Shown piece after piece: positions 1-5,556 of a stretch of DNA of 19,790 nucleotides. This DNA is from DATJUF01 sp035502655 (lineage in GTDB: Bacteria; Desulfobacterota; Binatia; Binatales; Binataceae). The position numbers and the translations under genes were made by a program. The notes beneath the pieces were generated by a model. The model saw only the letters and a program-made list of their open reading frames with translations, made no database searches and had not been told where the DNA came from. The stretch spans positions 1-19,790 of the forward strand of contig DATJUF010000104.1 of the NCBI GenBank assembly GCA_035502655.1, read 5' to 3'. Within the stretch, counting starts at the first letter, position 1, and each line of letters begins with the position of its first letter.

Positions 1-110
1 CGATTCTTGCACTTGCGTGGCAAATCACCTGTAATCGGTTACTCGAATCTTCAGCCATCAGGCGGCGGCGCCCGATGGCATCGAAGTGATCGAGCCCCAA
101 AAGGTGCTTG

Positions 111-767
111 TCAGCCGCTGGCATAGGTGATGTTCAGCCGATTATCGACTTCGCTGATCCCAGGGGCCGCCCAAGCCGCCATCTCAGCCTCGTCTTTCTC
201 AGCCCATGACCGCACCGTGCCACGCAAAATAACCTTGTTACCCTGGGCCTCGACAGCGATCTGACGGGCATCGACCTGCGCGCTTCGCTTAAACGCTTCC
301 TCGATTTGCTTACGCACCTCTCCTGGTATCACCTGCGGCGTCACAGCGATCCGATTTACTATTCCCTTGACTCCCGCCAGATGCCTCACGGCATCTTCGG
401 CCGCCGATTTTTGATAGTACCAGTCAACCTTGCCTTCCAAAGTGAGCCAGCCGCGCTCGACAATCACTTTAACCTGGCCGGGAGGTAGAGTTGTATCGAA
501 CTGAAGGGCTAATGCCGCCGCCTGAGCGATATCGGTATCAGTCCGCTCGCTGCTATACTTCACTTCGATATCGTTCGCCAGTCCTGCCACCCCGGCCACG
601 CGCTTTGCAATCCGCTCCGCGCTGACCTTGTCCGCATAGCTCGATACCTGGCCGGACAATGAGACAACGCTGTTTTTGACCGCCACCCCAATGGCTCCCG
701 CGTCTACGCTGGGGTCCCATTCGAGTTCGCGTTCCACGTCCCGCCGAAGGTCGTTATCGCTTTTCAT
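111..767 (-). CDS. BON-domain protein with three BON repeats
   Basis: A 218-residue protein made of three consecutive BON domains, at about residues 5-70, 78-143 and 148-214. Each shows the alpha-beta pattern with a central V-x-L-x-G-x-V strand: VVSLSGQV, LTLEGKV and VILRGTV. BON domains are known from OsmY and related envelope-stress proteins and are thought to bind phospholipid or other envelope surfaces. OsmY has two BON domains and a Sec signal; this protein has three and no hydrophobic N-terminus, so it is probably cytoplasmic. The ATG at 767 was chosen because a GGAGG lies 11 bases upstream, and a nearer upstream ATG is out of frame and closes at once. It diverges from the TPR gene and likely has its own promoter in the 768-1146 gap. 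Family call is firm; exact role is unknown. Confidence 0.9.
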   Translation of the reverse strand: MKSDNDLRRDVERELEWDPSVDAGAIGVAVKNSVVSLSGQVSSYADKVSAERIAKRVAGVAGLANDIEVKYSSERTDTDIAQAAALALQFDTTLPPGQVKVIVERGWLTLEGKVDWYYQKSAAEDAVRHLAGVKGIVNRIAVTPQVIPGEVRKQIEEAFKRSAQVDARQIAVEAQGNKVILRGTVRSWAEKDEAEMAAWAAPGISEVDNRLNITYASG

Positions 768-1146
768 GATCCATCTGTCCTCCTAATCTGCATTTGCCCA
801 AACGCCTGAACCACATGCTTCGCGCATGGCCCATCCATCGGAACTGTCACTAGACTGAGTGAACTGTAATTGTGATTCGCCTGTATTTTGATCTGGATGA
901 TCTATATGCAGCGAGCAAGCGCCATGCCCATCCGCTGGGTAATTTAGCGAATGCCTCACGGGCGAGTGCAGAGGCCCTGACTGAGACGATTAAGCGAAGC
1001 CGAAACGATACAACCTGGCCTTGCGCCCGATCCGGACCTCAGATGGGCCGCATTACTGGAGGCTTCGGTATCTGCGACTTGCGGTATGGCAATTGCGCCG
1101 ATTGATTCACTGATAGAACGAAGGCGAATTGTGCAGGCGGCAGCTC
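768..1146. other. Divergent intergenic region between BON and TPR genes
   Basis: This 379-base stretch separates the minus-strand BON gene from the plus-strand TPR gene, so it should hold promoters for both. The only site I can support is the GGAGG ribosome binding site of the BON gene, just beside 767. A 77-codon GTG-started frame (872-1105) lies inside, but it has no ribosome binding site and no recognisable protein features. I found no convincing -35/-10 pair, terminator or repeat. Confidence 0.4.
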
Positions 1147-1926
1147 ATGAAAAGAACGCAAATATCATCTCCTCAAGGAAATGGATATTCGGTGTTTCGA
1201 TTTTTGACCTTGATGATTTGGCTGACAGCATTCACCTTCGCCGTGTGTAACCGCTGCTTTGCCGCCAGCATCGGTCGCGACCAGATCTGCGACATCAATG
1301 CGGACTATGCGCTGGGAATAGAGAATTATCCGCTCGCGGTTCGATTATATCGCGCATTCCTGCGTTCTCATCCCGCCTCTGCGCTCGCCCATTACCATCT
1401 CGGGTTTGCCTACGGCATGCTTGGCAATGATGATGCGGAGGTGGCGGAATATCAGCGAGCGGTTGCCCTAGGTTTGAATCAGTGGGATTTGTTTCTGAAC
1501 CTCGGACTTGCTTTGGCCGAACACGGTGATCAGAAGACGGCCGAGGGCATGTTGCTGCGGGCCGTTGCGCGCGCTCCCCAGCGGGCGGATACGCATTTTA
1601 ATCTGGCAATCGTCTACGAACGAGGACAACAACTAACGCTTGCGCTTAAAGAAATCCAGGTAGCAGTTGGACTGCAACCAGGCGACGCTGAGGGTCGCAA
1701 CCAGCTCGCCGTCATAAACGCTGAAATGGGCAATTATGAGGCGGCGCGCAAGATATGGAGCGGCTTAGCCCGTTCCAATCCCGATTACGTTCCGGCGCGA
1801 GAGAATCTCGAGATTCTCGATGCTCTCCTTTCAGCACCTCCACCATCGGTAGCGCCGGCTATCTCCCCATTGCAGCCATTCCGAGTGGCGGCTCCAGCGT
1901 CCGCCCTCTGCAAACTGGGACATTAA
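1147..1926 (+). CDS. Secreted tetratricopeptide-repeat (TPR) protein
   Basis: A 259-residue protein from the ATG at 1147. A hydrophobic segment at about residues 17-33 followed by CFA-AS (cleavage near residue 39) gives a plausible Sec signal peptide, so the mature protein should be periplasmic. After it come about four to five TPR units at residues 45-220, recognisable from repeats of the type A-x-x-H-Y-x-L-G-x-A-Y-x-x-x-G and L-x-x-x-P-x-x-A. The C-terminal ~40 residues are rich in proline, alanine and serine and look disordered. TPR repeats are protein-protein scaffolds, and nothing here names the partner. The frame is also open from a TTG at 1129, but that would bury the signal peptide start behind six extra residues. 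The stop codon lies inside copy 1 of a 26-base repeat. Confidence 0.85.
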   Translation: MKRTQISSPQGNGYSVFRFLTLMIWLTAFTFAVCNRCFAASIGRDQICDINADYALGIENYPLAVRLYRAFLRSHPASALAHYHLGFAYGMLGNDDAEVAEYQRAVALGLNQWDLFLNLGLALAEHGDQKTAEGMLLRAVARAPQRADTHFNLAIVYERGQQLTLALKEIQVAVGLQPGDAEGRNQLAVINAEMGNYEAARKIWSGLARSNPDYVPARENLEILDALLSAPPPSVAPAISPLQPFRVAAPASALCKLGH

Positions 1927-1942
1927 TGCCTCACGTGGGGAG
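1917..1942. repeat. 26-base repeat, copy 1
   Basis: This copy begins GGGACATTAATG and ends GTGGGGAG. It aligns without gaps to copy 2 at 2028-2053, 20 of 26 bases identical, in direct orientation and exactly 111 bases away. It spans the TAA stop (1924-1926) of the TPR gene. A third, gapped copy sits at 14810-14834. No function is known to me. Confidence 0.6.
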
Positions 1943-2027
1943 ATAATCAGTGGAAGTGGCGCCACACAGACCGCCGTGTACCCATCTCTTTTTATAGTTT
2001 GGAATTATGAGATTCGTCTTATGAACT

Positions 2028-2053
2028 GCGACATGAATGTCCCAAGTGGGGCG
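2028..2053. repeat. 26-base repeat, copy 2
   Basis: This copy begins GCGACATGAATGTC, a GACAT/ATGTC inverted pair around GA, and ends AAGTGGGGCG. It matches copy 1 (1917-1942) at 20 of 26 positions. It shares a 17-base core ATGTCCCARGTGGGGCG (R is A here, G there) with the copy at 14818-14834, 16 of 17 identical. Confidence 0.65.
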
Positions 2054-2217
2054 TGCAATCCGCAAAGTTCTTAGATATCTTCCACCAACTGGTCACTGAT
2101 CGCGGACATCATTCGAGACGCGCGAGATCTAATCCCACCGGCTTGAGCTATTATAAGCGAATCCATGAGGCAATCGTGCTTTCAAGTGATGCCTGCCCAA
2201 TCGCTTGATGATGAGCG

Positions 2218-2233
2218 TGGCATGACTCGTGCT
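2218..2233 (+). promoter_or_regulatory. Possible sigma-54 promoter for the response regulator
   Basis: The 16 bases TGGCATGACTCGTGCT match the sigma-54 pattern TGGCACG-N4-TTGCW with two mismatches. The invariant GG and GC have the required 10-base spacing. Transcription would begin near 2244 and give a leader of about 175 bases before the TTG at 2421. A single match of this quality can arise by chance, and no bacterial enhancer-binding protein gene is in the window, so confidence is low. Confidence 0.3.
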
Positions 2234-2420
2234 TTGCTATTCCGAGATAAGCGCCGGGGCGGGTGAGAAGTGGTGAACGAGGAAATTGGCGCAATCCCCA
2301 GATTCAGGGCCCTGCGAAATCTTTCTGAAAAAACAATTCAGGTCCGCCATCTGCCTGCGAAGTCTGACGCGATTTCGATCCTCTCGCTCGCTCAAGACCC
2401 TTCGTAAGGGGGCGATAACC

Positions 2421-2807
2421 TTGTCTCAGACAATATTAGTAATAGACGATGATAGAGATCTCGCAGACACCTGCGCCCGCGTCCTCAAAGCAGCGGGGTT
2501 CGCCTGCCTGGTCGCGTACGACAGTCCCATGGCGCTTTCGTTATTTGATTCGTCGCGCCCCGCCCTGGTCTTGTCCGACATCAATCTGCCCACCAGTGAC
2601 GGCTACGAAATAGCGCGCTACGTGAAACAAAAAGCGTCTGGGACGCCAGTGATCCTGATGACTACGTATCATCACGGAAACGCTCCGCAACAAGCTGCAA
2701 AGGCCGGTGCGGCAGGATTTCTGCGCAAACCGTTTGCCAATGTCGAGCTGATTGCCACGGTCAAACTCCTGCTTGACCATGGCAAAACTCAGGATCCGGC
2801 TGATTAA
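2421..2807 (+). CDS. Single-domain (CheY-like) response regulator
   Basis: A 128-residue receiver domain with no output domain. Numbered from the TTG at 2421, it shows the acidic pocket in ILVIDDD (D9-D11), the phospho-acceptor D53 in LVLSDINLP, the switch threonine T81 in VILMTT and the conserved lysine K103 in FLRKPF. It should be phosphorylated by a histidine kinase and signal through protein contact rather than by binding DNA. The start was chosen because the frame's earlier TTG (2286) would add 45 residues of low-complexity basic sequence, while TTG 2421 is preceded by AAGGGGG about 9 bases upstream and places ILVIDDD at the normal N-terminal position. It lies tail to tail with the PAS kinase at 2952-4022, its most obvious partner, though this pairing is inference. 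Confidence 0.88.
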   Translation: MSQTILVIDDDRDLADTCARVLKAAGFACLVAYDSPMALSLFDSSRPALVLSDINLPTSDGYEIARYVKQKASGTPVILMTTYHHGNAPQQAAKAGAAGFLRKPFANVELIATVKLLLDHGKTQDPAD

Positions 2808-2951
2808 AGTTAGTACGATCTACTATAGTGCAGCCGATCGCTATGGGCTCGAGCGGCGAAAATAATTAACCCGGTAGCTAAGATTTCCATAAAGCCTTGC
2901 CAACCGTTAGAGAGTGTCGCGTTTAGTTACAGACGAAAACTTAAAGCGGCA

Positions 2952-4022
2952 TTACGATTTCGAAGAGTTCTCCGTGGGCGGCATGATCGTGAACGTCGTG
3001 GCTCTGCCCGATTCGGATTGAACTTCGATTTTGCCCTTGTGTTCCTGCACGATTCGCCGACTGAGCCAAAGCCCCAAGCCCGTCCCCTCAGCCTTGGTCA
3101 TATACAGCAGATCGAATACCTTGCTGAGGGCGTCGGGAGCTATCCCCGTCCCCGTGTCCGCGACCGTAAGATGCAACCAATCCGGTCGATCGCTTGAGCG
3201 GCTGGTTGCCAGCATGACAGCCCCACCCTGTGGCATCGCGTCGCGCGCATTGCCCAGCAGATTGATTAACACCCGCTCAAGCGCAGTGCTATCACCCATT
3301 ATCTCCGGCAGAACCTCTTCCAAATTCGTTTCAACGTGAATCCCGGCTTTGCGCAACTGCTGGCCAAACAGCAGCAGTGTGCGCTCGACGAGCCGATTGA
3401 GGCTAACGAGCGCAAGCATTTTATCGCGCCGCCGGGACAACCCGAGGAATTCCTCAACGATTCGACCGGCGCGCTGGGCCTGTCGGTGAATAACGGCGAG
3501 GTCTTCCTTTATCTCGGAGGCTGGCGTCGTGTCAGGCAATTCCAGCAGCAGTTCGACGCGCGAGCGAATTGTCTGCAGCGGATTGTTAAGGTCGTGCGCG
3601 ATGCCTGTGGCGATAGTTCCTAGCGATACTACCGTCTCGGCGCGCCGCGCCTCGCGTTCCAGTGCCACTCGTTCGGTGATATCAATCACGGCGGCGATCA
3701 CCAAATCCCCACGCTCGGTTCCCCGGGCGTAGGTCAGGCCAACTTCGATCAGGAACTGGCTACCGTCTTTCCGCCGCCCCGCCAAGTTAAGGCCAGTCCC
3801 CATCGAGCGGTTCCGCGGGATCGCAAAATAGTTCTCGCGATGCTGCCGATGGACCCCATGCAGGGTGTCTGGAAGCAACAGTTCTACCGGCTGGCCCAAA
3901 AGCTCGCCTTGGCTATATCCAAAGAGCCGCTCTGCGCTGGGGTTCGCCTCGACAATAAAACCTTTGCAGTTGACAATGATCAGACCGTCACCAGCAGCCT
4001 TGAAATATTCTTCATAAGGCAT
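2952..4022 (-). CDS. Soluble PAS-domain sensor histidine kinase
   Basis: A 356-residue histidine kinase with no membrane segment. It has one PAS domain (about 1-117, ending VIDITER), a HisKA dimerisation helix with phospho-acceptor H143 in GIAHDLNNPLQ, and an HATPase domain. The HATPase has an N-box (LINLLGNARDAM, N254 and N258), a G1 box DTGTGI (289-294) and a G2 box GTGLGL (313-318). The HDLNNPL box resembles NtrB/FixL-type kinases. The F-box reads FDLLYMTK where FEPFFTTK is usual, a conservative change. The ATG at 4022 follows a G-rich GAGGGGGC site. The gene is monocistronic in this window and converges on the receiver protein at 2421-2807, so the two may form a split two-component pair. 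The PAS ligand cannot be told from sequence. The leader carries interleaved inverted repeats. Confidence 0.92.
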   Translation of the reverse strand: MPYEEYFKAAGDGLIIVNCKGFIVEANPSAERLFGYSQGELLGQPVELLLPDTLHGVHRQHRENYFAIPRNRSMGTGLNLAGRRKDGSQFLIEVGLTYARGTERGDLVIAAVIDITERVALEREARRAETVVSLGTIATGIAHDLNNPLQTIRSRVELLLELPDTTPASEIKEDLAVIHRQAQRAGRIVEEFLGLSRRRDKMLALVSLNRLVERTLLLFGQQLRKAGIHVETNLEEVLPEIMGDSTALERVLINLLGNARDAMPQGGAVMLATSRSSDRPDWLHLTVADTGTGIAPDALSKVFDLLYMTKAEGTGLGLWLSRRIVQEHKGKIEVQSESGRATTFTIMPPTENSSKS

Positions 4023-4056
4023 TTTTTCGCCCCCTCGGCTCCTCTGGTAAGATTGG

Positions 4057-4117
4057 GGGGTCTATGGCTGTCGCGAGAAGGTATGCGTCTTGTTTTAGAC
4101 CCCAGAGTCAAGACGCA
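4057..4117. repeat. Two interleaved inverted repeats in the kinase leader
   Basis: GGGGTCTA (4057-4064) is complementary to TAGACCCC (4096-4103). TGCGTCTTG (4084-4092) is complementary to CAAGACGCA (4109-4117). The right arm of the first pair falls inside the loop of the second, so the two stems interleave and give pseudoknot topology in RNA. On the minus strand this lies 35-95 bases upstream of the kinase start, within the probable 5' leader. Confidence 0.5.
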
Positions 4118-4230
4118 CTAGACATTTCAATTTTGCGGTAGCTGCCACGAGGGAACTTAGCACTCAATCGTAGTTAAAGATATCTGGCGATATGGTCGTC
4201 AAAACCTAACCCAGCCGCGCCTATCCTCCG

Positions 4231-4252
4231 GGGATGGATGCGCATCCATCCC
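4231..4252. promoter_or_regulatory. 22-base perfect palindrome, operator-like
   Basis: The 11-base arm GGGATGGATGC (4231-4241) is followed at once by its exact reverse complement (4242-4252), with no loop. A zero-loop palindrome suits a dimeric DNA-binding protein better than a transcription terminator, and no T-run follows. It sits about midway between the divergent kinase and exporter starts. The binding protein is unknown. Confidence 0.5.
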
Positions 4253-4380
4253 TCGAAATTTCATCAGGAGCTGGCGATGGCGTTTGCTTTGTTCTCCAGA
4301 TGAAGCTACCAAGGCCGGAGTTTTGCACGATATGGCCTTTTAGCAAATCAACATTTCGGCAGATTTACCGAGGAGCTTCC

Positions 4381-4408
4381 TTGCAGCAACCACGACTCCA
4401 AATATGCT
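4381..4408 (+). promoter_or_regulatory. Weak sigma-70-like promoter candidate for the exporter operon
   Basis: TTGCAG (4381-4386) and TATGCT (4403-4408) are separated by 16 bases. They resemble TTGACA/TATAAT at four of six positions each, and would leave a leader of roughly 130 bases before the HlyD gene. This is the best pair I noticed in the gap, but such matches are common by chance. Confidence 0.25.
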
Positions 4409-4542
4409 GAATATTGGTTGAAACTAGTGCGTTTGACGCCCGAGAAAAATAGCCGCCCTGCAGCCAAGCGAATAAATATCGCTCCGACAGCAGCTCGTGG
4501 GCGCTCGTCAGCTTCGAGACTCCAAGGTAGATATAGTGGGCG

Positions 4543-5556
4543 ATGAAAAATGGTTTGGGCAAGTCGGTTGTGATAATCGCCATCATTACTGTCACCGTTG
4601 TGGGTGCCTACCTATGGTATCAGTCGCGGCCACCGGAAATTCCCGCAGGGATCGTGTCGGGAAATGGCCGCGTTGAAGCGACTGAAATTGACATCGCAAC
4701 CAAATTCGCCGGCCGCATCGACCAGGTGCTGGTGCACGAAGGCGACACAGTCAATGCAGGACAACTGGTCGTGCGCATGGATATAAGCGAGCTTCTGGCA
4801 CAACTCCATGAGGCGGAAGCCCAAGAACAGCAAGCGATTGACTCGCGGAAATCCGATGAGGAAATCGCCAAGCTAGCGGAAATTGAGTTTGAATTTGCGG
4901 TGAGAGATTACAAACGCTACTCACAACTGGCCGAGTCTAACGTTATCAGCGTCCAACAACTAGACAATTACACTACTAAAATGGAAGCTGAACGTTCGGC
5001 ATTTGCGGCCGCAAGCTCGAAGGTCGCAGCCGATGTTGGCGCGATTGCCGCGGCGAGGGCCGGGATTGAACGAGTTCAAACGCAAATCAATGACAGTGAG
5101 CTAAAGGCGCCGGTTCGAGGAAGAGTGCTATATCGCCTGGCCGAGCCTGGTGAGGTTCTACCGTCCGGCGGCAGCGTAGTTACGATTATTGATCTTACCG
5201 ATGTGTACATGACCATTTTTTTACCTGAACTCGAAGCAGGAGAAGTCGCAATCGGAGCCGACGCACGTGTTGTTCTGGACGCGGCGCCGCAATGGCCTGC
5301 CAGTGCGCGCGTTTCTTACGTAGCTGCCCAAGCTCAATTCACACCGAAATCGGTTGAAACTACTATCGAGCGCCAAAAGTTGGCCTTTCGCGTTAAGGTT
5401 CAAATCGATCCGGAATTGCTTCGCCGTTTCGAACCCTGGGTTAAAGTCGGCCTGCCAGGAGTTGCGTATATACAGGCCGATCCGAACGTTGGATGGCCGC
5501 CGCAACTCCAGGCACGTGCGCCCATCGAGCTGCTGAAAATCACTCCTCATCAATGA
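4543..5556 (+). CDS. yhiI: HlyD-family periplasmic adaptor of an RbbA-type ABC exporter
   Basis: A 337-residue membrane-fusion (adaptor) protein. One N-terminal membrane anchor (about 8-26) is followed by the first half of a biotinyl-lipoyl domain (IDIATKFAGRIDQVLVHEGD, about 49-68). Then come a long alpha-helical hairpin (about 80-185), the second lipoyl half starting LKAPVRGRVL, and a beta-barrel domain. Adaptors of this family bridge an inner-membrane ABC transporter and an outer-membrane channel. It is the first gene of a three-gene operon: its stop overlaps the next start by four bases (ATGA at 5553-5556). Length and order match E. coli yhiI-rbbA-yhhJ. The symbol rests on operon layout and family, so it is a likely rather than proven orthologue. 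The substrate is unknown. Confidence 0.88.
   Translation: MKNGLGKSVVIIAIITVTVVGAYLWYQSRPPEIPAGIVSGNGRVEATEIDIATKFAGRIDQVLVHEGDTVNAGQLVVRMDISELLAQLHEAEAQEQQAIDSRKSDEEIAKLAEIEFEFAVRDYKRYSQLAESNVISVQQLDNYTTKMEAERSAFAAASSKVAADVGAIAAARAGIERVQTQINDSELKAPVRGRVLYRLAEPGEVLPSGGSVVTIIDLTDVYMTIFLPELEAGEVAIGADARVVLDAAPQWPASARVSYVAAQAQFTPKSVETTIERQKLAFRVKVQIDPELLRRFEPWVKVGLPGVAYIQADPNVGWPPQLQARAPIELLKITPHQ

Larger units (their letters stand above)
1927..2420. other. Repeat-bearing intergenic region before the response regulator
   Basis: A 494-base gap between the TPR gene and the response regulator (counting from its preferred TTG start). It holds most of repeat copy 1, all of repeat copy 2 and a sigma-54-like match at 2218-2233. 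No hairpin followed by a T-run was seen after the TPR gene. The stretch 2286-2420 is open in the regulator's frame from a TTG, but it encodes a basic, serine-rich sequence unlike any receiver domain, so I treat it as untranslated leader. Confidence 0.5.
4023..4542. other. Divergent regulatory region between kinase and yhiI-rbbA-yhhJ operon
   Basis: A 520-base gap between two divergent transcription units. It holds interleaved inverted repeats near the kinase (4057-4117), a 22-base perfect palindrome in the middle (4231-4252) and a weak sigma-70-like promoter (4381-4408) facing the exporter operon. I see no coding sequence here that resembles a protein. Confidence 0.5.

Noticed and set aside
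872..1105. 77-codon GTG-started frame between the BON and TPR genes
   Set aside because: It has no ribosome binding site, no recognisable motif, and its composition changes along its length. It is better read as non-coding.
1801..1818. 18-base perfect palindrome (arm GAGAATCTC) inside the TPR gene
   Set aside because: It encodes ENLEIL within a normal TPR helix, so the symmetry is most likely a by-product of codons rather than a site.
2952..4022. FixL-like heme-binding PAS domain
   Set aside because: H58 falls near the FixL proximal histidine in a by-eye alignment, but a histidine there also occurs in many non-heme PAS domains and the rest of the pocket is not FixL-like.
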